Positions 46,663 to 61,203 of a stretch of 64,000 nt of DNA are shown here, piece after piece. Every line of letters starts with the position of its first letter. Positions within the stretch are counted from its first letter, which is position 1. Made by a program: the position numbers and the translations under genes. The DNA is taken from the NCBI RefSeq assembly GCF_021130785.1, contig NW_025777423.1:1-64000 (forward strand). The letters are read 5' to 3'. The stretch comes from Homalodisca vitripennis. Taxonomy: Eukaryota; Arthropoda; Insecta; Hemiptera; Cicadellidae. The notes under the pieces were generated by a model. That model made no database searches. It saw only the letters and a list, made by a program, of their open reading frames with translations, and had not been told where the DNA came from.

Positions 46663-49600
46663 AAATTGCCACATGATGTCTATTAAGTTGGGTTTCATTG
46701 CAGTGAATAATAAAAGTCTACATGACAAGTGACAATTTTGTGAGCGTGGGGATGCGTTTCTGCTCAGGCTTCATGTTTTAACCACATACTATAATCTTAT
46801 ATGATTGTACAATGTGTTTAAACAATACAAGTGTACTCTCCAAATCTCCACTACAACAGATTGTAATATCTGTTTAGTCGCTATTCAATTTACAGCCATA
46901 CACAACTGCGAACATCAAAGGGTGAAATGTTATCAACTGTGAATCCTCACTCGCTACATTTACCCTTTACACTGCGCGCCTTCCCGCGAGTTATGCTCGG
47001 GTAATATTCATGAAAGCTTTTAAAGTAAAACTGTCTCTCCTTTATTATACATACATCTACTTCTGTATGTCACATCCTTTAGTGCTGTCACTATACATAT
47101 TCAGTTAATTATATTAAATATTTTCAGGAAACATTAAATACGGTTTGTTTTGTCGTCACATTCACACTTCTGGTATATCCCTCTTAAAATGTCACCACAG
47201 AAACTGAATTATTTTAATAACTGTTTCCATTAACTAGTAAACACACTTTTGATGAACAAGTAAGTTTGAGTAAACACTTATACAAGAAACTTTAATAAAC
47301 ACTAAATATATAGTATTGTTCTACTTTTGATTAATTTTAAGGTATTAAATTTTATTCACTTTCCATGGATGCAACACAATCACATTGAATTTATTCTAAT
47401 CATAATTACTTTTGGACGACGCAAAACCCTAGTTTGTATAAGCCGCAGCAACAGTTAGTTTTTTTGAAATTTCTGAGTGTGCCAACTTAGCGCTACCGCT
47501 ATTTTTGCAGTGAGTTCTGTGGAGTAGTCGTACCGACGAACCCTTACCGTGAACCTAAGTTATACAGTTATACGTTTATATTGTGTAATCCTGTTGACGA
47601 ATTCTTAATGATCCATTGAACGTTTTAGTGACAGATAATACTTCATGCGTTTTAATTACGTCATCACAATGTTCTTTAAAAATTAAATGTTTCCAATCTT
47701 TGTTTTTCTTGAATCTACAATCTACAAGAAAAGCAACAGGCCAGAAAAAAGTATTGAGTGTAAAACTGTACCAGAGGAGCGGGTTGACTCGTTTGACCAC
47801 ACCACACAAATTTTCGATCAACAGAAATACAACACACTGGCTTCTCTGTATCTTTATGTAATGATCAATATCAATTTGGTTAACTCCAAAATCCTATGTA
47901 ATCTATGTACATATATCCAAACAGGGTATCCAAACGAGAAGGTCCTCTTACAAGAAGACCAATTGTAAAGTAACTAAGCTGTGAGCTTATTCAGGCTTGG
48001 ATGCAACATCGTTTCCAAATCCCTAACTTGAGCAAACCTCTTCGCCAATCATTGCGAGATTTCAATTAGAAGAACCAGTAGCTTGACCAACTGCCATCCA
48101 ACAGCAAGGATGAAAAGTATGCAGCTTAAAAAAACCATCAGCGATGTGTGGAAAGCATCAAGAAGTTGTGCGAGGAAAGCACGATCTAACGTAAAATAAT
48201 AAACCTATGTGCATTTACCTGTTACATTTACATGTTAGTTAACATAAAAGCTAATTTTAGTAAAAACTATAACAATTGTATCTCAAAGTACTGTAGTCTC
48301 CCAGGCGAAGCCTTACCAGTAACGGAAGTTTTTAGAGCCCTACTAATTAAGGGTTAATAAGATGTTAGAGAAAAGTAATTACTTATATATTACGTAGACT
48401 TATTTGTTTTAAAACGTTTTAATATCTAACAAATCTGATCAAATTTAAGTCTTCTCAACGCCCAAATCACGTTAAACTAAAATTAGGTAGTATAGTATTA
48501 ATATTTACTTAAAGTATTAATTAAAAATTATATAAACTAAAACTTATATTAAACGAAAATTGACTAGATATTTTGATGAAGAACCAAATAGTTTCAGAAG
48601 GATAGTTTAAGGAACCATATTTTTTGTACAAAGGATTAATTGGCCAATTAAAAATAAAAACAATAAAACATAGAGCACTCCTACTCTCAGTATTTTAATT
48701 CACAATATGCAAATACTTCTCTCGTTGGATATAACGACCATAGGAATATATATTTGTAAATGAGCTGGCGGCTGCACGAGACAACAAAATTATATGTGAA
48801 AAGTTTTTCATATTTACGACTGTCCGCCAAACAGAGCTCTCCCCCCCCTGAGCTATCTCGCAGCCTCGTGCTCTTGGTGCGCATTTGCATCAATGTAGCG
48901 TACTTCTCGTTATCTGGGTAAAATATATTTGAGCGTGTTTTTCTGATACAGATTTTCTGAGACAAAAAATTTTTTATAACAATTACATATTTACCGACTT
49001 AGCTGTGCTCTGGATGGCATCTAGACATAATAAAAGGTATATTGATGCTAAATATATTAGAGTATTTGGCTTTCTTTCTTCTAACTTTAAAGTATTACCA
49101 CAAATAGTTCAATACCTTGCAACGAATGACCCAAGCCTTCAATTATTTCAAAAAGAACACTGTTTCAATATAGAACAATGTTTCAAGTCACATACAATTA
49201 CAAAGGAGTTCTTATCATATAAAGATTTATATAATTTGTATAAGAGAAAAATGGAGCTATTGTTGATAACTTAAGCCAATAAACTTGGCTCAGTATAAAC
49301 ATATCTTATGTATCTTATAATGAACTTAGTCTGGTAAAACATGTTTTCAATAAATATACAATACTTATACACTTCATGTCGAAGGTCATAAACTTCTAAA
49401 TTAATAACACTTCATTGATAATAACAATATTTCTTCAATCTTAAGTATTCCGATTCATTATCCCAACGCTTTAAAAACAAATACATACGAGTAAATAGTT
49501 CTACTTTATTTCGTTCAATTATTACAATTTGATTATTTAGTTTGAAGAAAATAAAAGTCAATAATAAAAAATAAACCAACACCTTGCTACGGTATAGTCT

Positions 49601-50904
49601 ATAGTTCTCTATTTAGAATATTGTGACAAGCAGATAGATTTTATCTTCACTTTGGATCAGATTTATCAAAAGATCACGCAGAAATCTCCACTAGACACTT
49701 GCAACTGATAACTGAACTTATTATGTTATAGTTTTTCATATTATAGTTAGTCTGCAATCTCTCTTTGCTCTCTCAGTACTTATTTTAGTTCATCATCTAC
49801 CGAATCAGAACAAAAGATATGTTTTCGAAAGACTTCCTTTCAGTTAATTTGTTTTAGTCTTTACCTGTTGAAAAAATGAGACAACGTAAATTAAGACGTG
49901 ACAAATTTGTTCTTTAAATTCACAGAGAGTAAATGTTAATCAACCATTATCTTCAAGCACAAGGTATTATCTATTTTCACAATACACATAGGACGTTTTG
50001 TTTTACAACATGTTTTGCGTTGTTTATACTGATAGTTTCCTAAGAAACTTACTATACATTGCGTTCTTATGCCAGATAAGACTTCTTTATTCATTTTACT
50101 TTTTTGTTGTGGGCTTCTACTATAAATCTCCATCCCAGTAACCAGTGGTTCAATAAGAAATCTGATTTGAAGCAACACTCCTGGTCTCCGCCCTTACCGC
50201 TAATAATCTGCAATATTTCTCTCAGGTTTGGGATAAATAAACACAGGTTTAATATGTGCTCGAGCAAGTACAAGTGTGGTTAAATTCCTCTAATTTTTGG
50301 AGACTGAGACGCACACCTTAGATTAAGATTCAGATACGATAGTATAAGCATTTTTAATATTTCAGAATTGTTTGAACCCTTCCCCTTCATTCTATGACAC
50401 TATTACGTGGCGTAATACGTTTCTCAATATCTCTATCCCCTTCTGCGGTGTATTTCCATTCCGAAATATCAACAGTATTTCTATTTAGACCTCCTTTTTT
50501 CATTTTTATGTTTTTAAAAGAGCTACTCGAGACCATCCACTATTTATAAGAATCTTACGGTTGACTTAAATCTGTCCAGCACGAAAAAAAATAAATAATC
50601 CAATGGAACAATCAAAGGTTTTTGTTTTAAGTCAATAAGGTTGAGATTATTGTTACTTATGACACTTTGGGCGTGTATGAGTTCATTTTTTACACGACAC
50701 ACTAGTTAGTTATAGATATTCTTATCTACCTGTAGGTCTCGTGGTTATCTTCAAAGAGATATTTTTTCAGTGAATTTTTCCTAGGAGATATTACTCTTCA
50801 GATCATCGGTTCTTCCTGTTATCAGATTTTTTGGTTTTTGCAAAATATGTTCCAGTTAAGGTATCGGCTAGCTTTATTAAGAACACAGCCTTCATAAGCC
50901 AGAG
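46663..50904. other. AT-rich spacer with unassigned open stretches
   Basis: No gene recognised. At 47986-48056 the frame ELIQAWMQHRFQIPN ... SLRDFN is codon-like before a stop, and RCVESIKKLCEE follows in another frame near 48150. This may be a decayed coding relic of unknown type. A 89-residue frame at 49005-49274 begins in sequence context that gives no family clue. Confidence 0.3.
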
Positions 50905-51855
50905 TACTTACTTAAGCTGAACCTGGACAAAATCAAACCCATGATTGTTTTTCATGAACGACTTGCCAATTCCATTGACCTACAAAATACACCAAAAATA
51001 ACTGTAGACTGAAAACTCTTACCATACGTTGAAAGGGTGAAAAGTCTAGGACTAATCATAAACAACACACTTGGATGGACCGATGCAGTGGTGTACACCT
51101 CTAACAGGGTGTTCGCTGTTGTGCATACAGTGAAAAGAATGCAGGGACTTTTACCATTTCACTTTAAACTTCTGTTGATAAAATCACTTGTGTTTCCCTA
51201 CTTTAACTACTGCAGTTCTGTCATCAATGACATAACTGTAGCCCTTAGCAATAAACTGCAAAGAACACAAAACTGCATTAGCTTTCTGTTTGATTTACGT
51301 CGAAGGGATCATGTTACGCCATACGCCATATTTTATTCAGTTATACATTCTACAATAAATTGATTCAAGATCGATTTGAATTTTGCCATTGTTTTACTCT
51401 ATTATTAATACAGATTCACCAAAATATTTATCTGAAAACTCTTACTTTTTGGCGGGGAGTGGCCCAAGAAAAACTCGGTCTGGTGCACTAAGTCTCAAAA
51501 TTCCAGTACACAGAACCACAACCTATAACCGATCCTTCACCATTACTGCCTGCAAGTTATGGAACTCCTTAACAGATTCTGTCAAGCAAATTGAGAGCCG
51601 AGAACAGTTTGTGGCGGAGCTGAGACGAAGATACCTAGACCGGATGATCGTGGAGGGCGGCGGGCGGCGGGTCTACTATTTGAATCCTGACTTTGTGAAT
51701 GGAAGAGAGAATGGAATATTGTGTTTGTAAGTTTTAGTTAGGTACACATGATTTTTTACCATTAAGATTGTTTTTTGTCTAAGAGGTTAAATGTAAGAAA
51801 GGGCCATATGGTCCTAATTTCGCATCAATAATGAAGTGGTTTTATTCTATTCTAT
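50905..51855 (+). pseudogene. 5'-truncated CR1/Jockey-like LINE fragment, RT C-terminus to 3' tail
   Basis: The frame starts in the RT region after the catalytic motif (LKLNLDKIKPMIVFHE), has one TGA, then runs VERVKSLGLIINNTLGW with the thumb motif (51037-51363). After a frameshift it continues in 51383-51730 with AGSGPRKTRSGALSLKIP, ACKLWNSL and FVAELRRRYL, the usual CR1/Jockey C-terminus. The 3' end has TTTATTCTATTCTAT at 51841-51855, a short pentameric tail in place of poly(A). Its 5' end is truncated, typical of incomplete reverse transcription. It belongs to a family different from the inner LINE at 4634-9149, whose tail is TTTGA-type. No target duplication was identified. Confidence 0.8.
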
Positions 51856-54800
51856 CACTCAGTATAGAGCAACGTAATGGTAACATTTCGAATTCACTAC
51901 GACACATGGAGATAATTATATTAGACATATTTCAGCCACTGGTATTGTGTATTTCTCATATAAAAAGTATATAAAATATTTTATTGTATATGTTTCATGC
52001 AATAAAATATTTTATATACGTATAATATAACGTACAGCAATCATCAATCTTAGTTGAAAATTTCAAACAGACACACCAAATTTAAACCCCTGTCAAACAT
52101 ACAATTTTATCATACTGCTGTCATTCCTGCCAATTATCCCACTTCCAATGCTTGTTGCCGGTTTGCTAACTGCTCGGTTACCCAGTCAGTCGTTTGACAT
52201 GAAATCGTCAGCACAGTAAAATACGAGTGTTTCTGTGTCTCGTACTTGGGACACATTGTTTCCAAACCCGCACAAGGGATACGTACAAACCTGAACATAC
52301 TCGTAGAGTTGCATTATGAAGAGCTGGACAGATGCCTTAATTTGGACGGTACTAAAGTGAAACATGGAGGGATAGTGAATATTTGTAAGCTAAAGCTTGT
52401 TGAGCCAATTACCAGGTGCAGCAACAACACCTGCGACTCTAGCGGTTACTGTTGTAAGCTTTGCTAATATGCGGTACTACATGCAGTACCTATTCTGTTT
52501 GTTTAGCTATACATTGCAATAATTGCAATATACTTCTAATTAAATATAAATTCTTATTGGAGATTACAACTTGTCAAAAATGGGTACATGCTGATAACAA
52601 ATGTAACATCGTACAGTAATTTATATAAACAACGGCTTGTATTTACTAAATATAGGATAGAATGTGTTTTGTCACATATGTGTACATTAACTGGTTCTAA
52701 AGAAACGGTAAATGATAGCTTACTTCTTACGAAGCAAACAAATTTTGGTTTCTCTACTGCTGGGTTTATTTGATAGACTATTTTTACGGTGCGGTGGCCG
52801 TAGGTAGTACGAGCCCGAAGGGCACCTGACAAAAATATATGTTATATATGGTGTGCTATTATAGAGGTCTACACTAGGGCCACCACTAGGGAGGGTATGT
52901 AATTTATGTAAATAAATTACATACTTACTTAAATAGTACTTAAAACAAGTGTTTTCTCTGTTACACTGATGATATACATTAATACACACCTTACTTTAAC
53001 CCATAACAGCCTAGTGGCGTGAAACAGTCAATTAGTATGTACAATATTTACTTCCGAGTGTGGTACTCTTACGTTGTTACCTTGGCTGATATTGTTAATG
53101 TTACTGTAGTTGACAAGTCTGTAGACGAAATAAATGGAGGCAATGGAACTTATTATAGAGTGGAGAGTAAATCATACCCTCAAACATTAGTCAGAAAAAA
53201 AAAACTTGTATTTAATTTGAAATAATTGTTTGCAGAAATCTTTGAATAATTAAGGAATACAAAATCTCAAAGTTAATAGAATATTTATACTTTACTTCAA
53301 CAAAGAGAAACTTGAACTGATGATGAACAGCACTCTATGAATGCCTGACGTACAGTAGTTATTAGTACACGTTTTACAGGGATATATCGATTAGAAAGAA
53401 TACAGACAATTTTATCGTATCATGTAAAGCTTTTACTTAATTGATATTTCTATATTTTTACTACCGTTACGCTGTTGTCAATGGCATGCAAGTACAACTA
53501 AGCGACTGACAACAACTGTTTTGCATGATTCAAATTTAATCTGTAATAGAAGACACTTTTCTCTATACTGCACAGAGCTAAATATTTATTGTACAACTAC
53601 TGTGCCAAAGATACATGCGAGTTGCATCACTATTAATAACATAATACAGATCGCTTCCCCTGTGTACCTAGCATGTGACAAGGAAACCGTACCACCAAGT
53701 CATTCGCGCACAGTTGGTCTTAGTTATGTATTTTGATATTAAACTACAATAAACTCAAAGAATATTCGCTCTGGGACTTCTGCTCTGTGCATTCCTCAGG
53801 AAAGAACAAACGCCTCCCGCAGAATTTGTAGTTCTCTTCTGAATATATTTGCGAGTGGACACTTTTTCAGGTTTGAAGTAGGCTACCATTGAAAAGTCAA
53901 ACGTTTGGGTGCCCGGCAATCGTGATTTACATCGATATGTCTGTATATTTGTGCGCACTTGGGCGTGCGTGTATCACAATTTAAACACGGTGATTATTAC
54001 TTTGAATATATTTTAAAGAATACGAATATTAAAAATATTTTTGCAAAACTCAGAAAACTAAAGCGTTAAATTAGTAATATAAAGGAACATTTTATTAGAA
54101 GTAAATTTACGTGTTGCGTATTACAATTCCTTATACTTTTAGTTTGTAAAAAAATGTTTCTACTTTTAAGTAGTTAGTAAAGTATAAGAATGGGCTGTTT
54201 GAAAAGTCTAAATTTTCTCCTAACTCATGTCACAAGTACTTCCAATCATTTATTAAAATGATATTAACTAAAAATAATTCACATGTTCGCTGTATTGTGT
54301 TTAATACTTAAAAATAGTTTCAGATCTTTATTTTAAAGTAGTCTACATGCCCACAAAGAATGAACTGGGAGTACGCAACACGTACTGGTCACTGGGTTTA
54401 CGCTATGAATCCATGTCACAGGATTGTAGTCTTCAATAAATCCTTTCTAGCATGAATTGCCTTGCTTCTTCATCAGATCACAGGAGAGTCGTCTACGGTT
54501 GAAAAGAGTTTTGTAAACATATTTCTGGTGTCCTCCGAGATTTACGGTGTAAAGTTTAATTGTAAATTTCTTTGCAACTACACAGATAATAATTTCTCTT
54601 GCGATGTATTATTCTCAGTAACGTATATGAATGATTTTTTATAAAGGTTAGAAGTTAACTGTATGACTAAATGTTGTAATTTTATTCCTTAGCTATGCAC
54701 AAAATGTAAATCTAAGATAAGAATACCATATGGCTCTAATTTTCTTTTTCCGATCAGTGTAAGTGTAAATAAATTGTTATTTTGTACGTAATAACTTCTA

Positions 54801-56459
54801 CTATAGTTACGCTCCACTGTCGTGCAGTTTCTGTATGGCAGTAAACTGAAGTTATAGTTCCCCGCAATAAAACATAACCTCAATCTGCTAGGAGGTAAAT
54901 CACTAACAGCTGTTCCTGCCACTACACAGTTGTGCCAACTTAAGTACATCTAAACTGAAACATTAGAGTTATGTTCCGGCCAGACGCAGGTTCTGAGTTG
55001 ATAGTAAACTTAAGTAATATTTTCTCGATATACAACATAACCTCAATGTCAGCGGGTAAAGTACCAACATCTGGTCTTGCCTTTAGATAAACTAACATTA
55101 TAAACATTTCAATAATTCTACAATTTTGAGACAGTGGAGAATGTAAATTAGTAACATATCTGGCAATTAAACATAACTGAGAGGTTTTAAGAGGCACGTT
55201 AGTAACAATAAAATATAAATCAATCCCCAAACCAGTGGTTTGGCTGAATATTAGTTATGGGGTGGTAATGTATTTTTTTAATATTAAAACGGGTTTTCCT
55301 GGCCGTCTTATATTAAAAAGTCTCAAAGTAGAAAGTCGTCACTTTCAATAGCCAATTTGTTCTATTTGAGTACTAATTATGTTTATCTACAGCCAGTAGT
55401 AAGCTTAAGTACAGGCCTTCATTATAGATCCTTCTGAGGAATCCATAATCAAGGGTACTGGTAACTTTAGCCACTCTAGATTAGTTTACTTCTGAAAGTG
55501 TTTAATTTAAAAGAATGTTCTACAATTTATTAGAATAATATAAAATAAATTAGTAAGTTGTTAAAGCTGTCATAACTTAATTTGTAAATCGTTCTGCTTA
55601 TGTTTTTCTTTGATGGTTATTAGAGGCAAGCATAACATTTAAGAAAAACCCGATTAGGTAAACGGCCAGGTTAGATTACGAAGAAATATAGTCAACAGTG
55701 AAATATTTACTTCAGAGATAAAATGTAATTCTATATGATACGTTTAGGATTTACAATATTTATATCCAAACCGCATGAAACTCTAATTCATATGTACATT
55801 TCAACGCTCAGTATGGTTCGCTCGTTGCCAATGCTCCCACATAAATTGGTGAGTAAGCCCTTCACTGTGCGATCTTCAAGCCATATGTTGGAACTTGTTC
55901 ACGTTAATACTAAATAACGTTTATGTCCGAACGTTTTTACAGAAAAGTTGTACTTCATTTAGTAAACTAATAATGAAATGAACACCAGCCTTCTTGGCTT
56001 ATTCACTAGCTATCATTCTGTTTTTCTCAGACCAAAAGTAATTTTTAACTCTTATCTCGCACAAGTGCGTTTTTGTAGTTAGTCAGGAAAATTTTTGATT
56101 GTTTTGAGAAAAACTGAAATGTAATCTTCAGTTAGCGTATACGACAATGAAGGTGAATAAAATTTTTACTGTCTACACTATACAGTACATTAACCTTATT
56201 TTATATAGGTAAATAATATAGGTAATATTTCTAGATACGCTTAACTTTGCATAGCTATAAATTAGTTCAAGTCCAAAAGGAAGAGCATTTTTTTGTATTT
56301 TGTATTTTTGATCAGACATCTTTTAAAAACATATCTTAAATAAAAGGTAGACATCACAAACTCCTCGTTAAATTCTGGTCGTGTAGGCTAATATATAAGC
56401 AAATTACATTTATAAATAGTTGATATTTTTATTTTAATAAATGTATATCTCATATATTT
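51856..56459. other. AT-rich spacer, no gene seen
   Basis: No gene recognised. ACATAACCTCAAT occurs near 54870 and 55036 in loosely similar surroundings, perhaps an old duplication. The Cys-containing frame at 52246-52467 and the minus-strand frame at 53958-53755 match no family known to me. Confidence 0.3.
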
Positions 56460-56790
56460 ATGGAAATTTCAATGGATGTACAGAAAATATCTGGTGGATA
56501 TAAAACTGATCATAAGTATGCAATGAATGGATATGCATAAATCGGGTGGATTTTATAAATATTCATACAAGATCCAGTGTATATACAGTGTACTTTGGTG
56601 GACATTTCAAATATCCACGGATGATCTAATGTATATACAGTGTACTTTGGAATATCCACAGAAAAGTCAACAGGATATACAATGGATATACATTATCTGT
56701 AAATTCCGTATATATTCTGTAGATACAGCTGTATATACATTGTATATCGTGGATATCCATGGTGGTCTTACATTGAATATACAGTAAATG
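56460..56790. repeat. palindrome-rich GTATATAC/GGATATCC region
   Basis: TGTATATACA-type and TGGATATCCA-type inverted motifs recur through about 330 bases. The 20-mer GTATATACAGTGTACTTTGG is present at 56579 and again at 56631. The density of short palindromes is well above that of the neighbouring AT-rich DNA. Confidence 0.6.
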
Positions 56791-58060
56791 GGATAGGTTT
56801 TGTGCTGTATGGAAAGATGTGCAATCAATTTTTTATCTTTTAGTTGAGATAATAATTTGGAATGAGCTAATGATGGATTCACGAGCTCCACAACTACAAG
56901 ATTGGTGACAGAACCTGCGAGAAAAACTGGACCCTCTCTTGTATAAAGTCTCGTTGTGTTCCTGATGAACAATTGTGTTTGATCATAAATGATAATTGAA
57001 AAAACCTGTTAAACTCTTTTGATACCTCCATTTCATCATCCTTCGGTTGGTCGAACTACTGATATTGTCTAAAATTGAATTTTTGATGTTTAGTATTAAT
57101 AATACCCCAAAATAGCCGAAGTTTCACATCTTAAGGCAACACAGTTTGCATAATCCTTTTAAATATATTATGACCGTTCAGTGTCATATAAATAGATTTC
57201 ATCTTCATGCGCGTAATTAAAAATTTAGCGCAGCCCCATATTATTCCGAGCGATTTAAAGTACCCTGCTAGGATGCGCATCTCTATGGAACAGGATCTAT
57301 CAATTTTGTATAATAAAATTCAAATACAATTAAGCTAGATACCGCCTCTCTTAGTTTTATAAGGCCATGGAAACTATAAAACCAAAATCCTAAAATTGAC
57401 GGACGTTAAAAATATCGCATTGTACAGTAATTATACCATTTTGAGGTTAAACCTACAGGTTAGAGGTAGATGGAAGTTTATATAGCCATATTGTCATGAA
57501 AAGAATATTTCTTTTGATTGAATATTTTAAAAAGAGTTGTCACTCTTCAATTTAAATTGGAACAAAGTTTGTATTTTTTAGATAAACAAATTTTTTAGTA
57601 ATAAGGTCTTTTTTGTTATAATATTTTGTTGGGTTATGATTTATATAACTGTTAATGTTTTGATATTTTAGACCTCAATATATAATTCAAATATTATAAA
57701 TAAGACTTCCACCTATAAGTTTATTTATTTAAAAACAATGAAAAATGAAGAGTCTTTACATATTTACCGATATAATTACAGTTTTTAATATACCTTTTTA
57801 CGAATCTGTTTTAATTACAAAGTCACGAGTTACTGTATCCTATGACAAGTCCACTCATTTAATTATTTGTATAGTGTAATGACGATCAGTCTGGTAGATA
57901 TTACGAATTAAGTGTATACCGGGGGTTAGTTGTGACGTATGTAAATTGGACCTGCCATGTTCTAGCCGTCCACACATGCAAATTACAACAGCATGAGACT
58001 TTACAACAAGGAGAATATAAATGTGCTCATGTCCCAGGTGGCATCGTAAACACCGCAAAC
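56791..58060. other. AT-rich spacer, no gene seen
   Basis: No recognisable features. Confidence 0.35.
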
Positions 58061-58400
58061 CTGAGACTCCGCATACTCTGAATCGTGTTCTGAAAACATT
58101 GTATCTTGTTTGTGTATACAAGTTACACTGTTTGGACTTTAAAACACTGATCGTTTAAATCTGCTTATGTCCATATGACGTCAAAAAAAAACGTAGATCT
58201 GAGACTCCGCATACTCTGAATCGTATTCCTGAAAACATTGTATCTTGTTTTGTGTATACAAATTACACTGTTTGGACTTTAAAACCCTGATCGTATAAAC
58301 CCGCTTATGTCCATGTGTTGTCAAAAAAATCGTAGATCTGAGACTCCGCCATACTCTGAATCGTATTCTGAAAACATTGTATGTATCTTGTTTTGTTTAT
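58061..58400. repeat. 138-bp tandem repeat, two and a half copies
   Basis: CTGAGACTCCGC begins units at 58061, 58199 and 58338; the third unit breaks off after ATTGTAT near 58385. Copies differ mainly by small indels in T- and A-runs and a few substitutions. Confidence 0.9.
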
Positions 58401-61183
58401 AACATTTTAACCACGTATATACCCTTATTGTATCAGACCTTTAAAAGAAGCATTACCTCTAATAGATTTACTCATTGTGAAAGTACACATGCATCTATAA
58501 ACGAAACAAACCCAACCCGCGATTTTGTCTTTAAGTCTTTCAACCTCTTCATTACTAATTATTAATGTTAAGTTTAGAGCTAATCGGTGTGACTGATTTT
58601 TCTTGAGAGCAAAGTAACAATTGTCAGCGAGAGTACCGAACGTGCCGACAGAACGATAATATACCAGTCCCAATCTAAATGCATGAGTTTAAATATTTGA
58701 TACCACTAACTCTTTGTCAGGACAACGGTTGTTCTCGCTTTTGTCTTAAACAGAAAGTCTATTGTACGTGTTGTGAGCGTGTCCGCAACATTCTCTTGGG
58801 ATTGAACTCATGAGACACAACTAAAGAAGAAACTGGCTTGGAACTCAATGAAACTCCTGTGTCTGGTTCATATTGTTAGATTCAAGATTTGCGAATGTGA
58901 GATAAAGCAATTACACACATATTTCGTGGTGACAAAGAATATGAATATCGAAAAATTCAACGTGTAAAATACCAAAAACATAAATATAAAAATGTTAATC
59001 AATCCAAAAAATAATACAGCAAAGGCTTAGTTGTCACTAAAAAGATTTTTACTCATAACCCTCGATTATACACGAATGCGACCCAGCGCATTATTAGAAT
59101 TACTAATACTAAAAATGATAAATGACTTTGTATGATAATGATTATATTAAAACAGAAAATACTGGTTGAGTATTTACAATTACAAAACTATACTCACGTA
59201 CAGTAATATGCAATTGCGTTTGTATTTACTACATTTTTGTTAGGAAGTGACGTATTTTCTTATTCCTCGAGATATTAAATTAAGCCAATGTGCCTTACTG
59301 TTGTATCATGGCTCATTTCGTTTTGAACACACCTTCTTATGTCTGTAAAGTTGGATCACTCCAAATGTCCCAACGACTTGTAAATGATTAGAATTATTGT
59401 TATACCTTTGGTTTAGCTATTGTCGACATTAAAATTGACGATATTTTGTTAGATTTTGACATACTCGTAGTAATTAGGGTGGACCGACTTGGGGTTACGA
59501 AAACTACGTGGCTATGATTCTTCTGACGTGTTTCGGGTTTAGGTTTGAAAAAGAATAGACCTCTTACCCATTAGTTGATTACGTGGCAGAAATGTTGTGC
59601 GTTAATAGCAGGCTCTACGTGATAACATGTAATAATGATCTAATTTTTATGAATATTACTTTTGAATATTGGGTATTTTTTATTATTAAAAATTTTAATG
59701 TAACATGTTTTCTTCTTAAATACGAGTATATTTGCCGATTGTTTCATTTGCTGGTAAATGAAACTTTAGACAAAACACATACGAATGGTTTTGATCGTAT
59801 GACATTTATTAAAATTTGTGAATGCTATTAATGATTTACTTGTGTGTAAGCAGCATATAACTTAAACAATAACAAGTTTAGACTTGAATCTGGAATACAG
59901 GCCTGGAATTTGGATCGAATTACAGCTTTTAAACTTCGGTGCTCATAGGATCAAATGTTAATACCCAACATAATACCAATTAAACGTTTCTTACTTCAAA
60001 ACTTTATCTTTGATAAACTGATTGGAACATTTTATGCTGTGATATTTACTTTCTAATTTTATTTATTGTTCTTTTGTTCAACAGTATTTCGTTTTATTCA
60101 TATGGGTACATTTACCATAATGGATACTGAAAATGGAGCAAGCATAATATCCTTCGAATTATAATTAACTTCAAATTTAAAACCCATAAATTACTTAATC
60201 AACATAAATTCAAAAACTTTATTCGAGAAAACGTGGTGCCATAATATGGAGATGTCTTGGTAAAACGTGTGTGTGACAGATAAAGCTAAGTCAAAAGGAT
60301 CATCCATAGAATATATCTACAATGTTTCTCAACATTCTAGGTCTCACCCAGTCACAATGAGACACCCTTGATCATCAAAATGCCTCTACATATCATCTTT
60401 CGCGGTTCCAATGGTTGGGAGTGGAACATCTCACGCTACCAGATGAGAGACGGGTATCCTGTGTCTTCACGGCTACTACTGCTGGAAACGGAGCATTGAG
60501 GTTCTAGAAAAATAATAAGTTCTAACTAAAAGAAAGGAACTTAAAACGAAAGAGCAGCCAAGAGATGATAATGTTCTTGGCCACAGGAAGGAAACAGGCG
60601 TGAAATACGCGTACTTCAGAAGTCCTGTTGAAATGATCAATAGATTTGGAGTTCTAAAAAATGTAAATTTGCAAATAAGCAAAATATCCTTGAAATTCAT
60701 GAAACTGCATCACATAAATAAAAAACCCATAAAATCAGTGAATCAACTCTTCAAAGACACATGTGATGTCAACCAGGGCTGAGCAAGACAATCAAGTACA
60801 TTGGCCAGGCATAATTTAGCGAGTTCAGCTCACCTCATATTTAACGGGAATCTGGAAATCTAGAAAGGGCAGCTTCCAAATTTTTGATCCTTGAAAAAAA
60901 AAAGGTATTGTGACCTATGAATCGCAGAATATATTTTGAGCATTTGATCTCTGGGCTTTTCTCTGCCAAGGTGCCAAGGTAATTTTGTATTTAACATAGA
61001 GCGATGATCCACTCATTATAGCAAGCGCTTTCGAATGAGTGACTTTGGCTAAGCAACTAATGAAGTATCTGGTGAGAACGGGTCTTCCAGTTCTACAAGG
61101 AGAAGCCATAACTTATCAGCCTAGCGCAGGTTTCAATATTTAATACAATATAAGGTTCTCTGCAGTTTTAATTCAGGAATCAC
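58401..61183. other. AT-rich spacer, no gene seen
   Basis: No gene recognised. From about 60300 to 61130 composition is more balanced and short frames occur on both strands, but none resembles a known protein. Confidence 0.3.
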
Positions 61184-61203
61184 TTAACCCTTTCACTACT
61201 ACT

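Noticed and set aside
52246..52467. 73-residue Cys-containing frame, possible small secreted peptide
   Set aside because: No signal peptide, and the cysteines cluster only at the end; no splice or promoter support.
60476..61109. Short frames on both strands left of the piggyBac element
   Set aside because: No recognisable motifs and mutually overlapping; considered chance.
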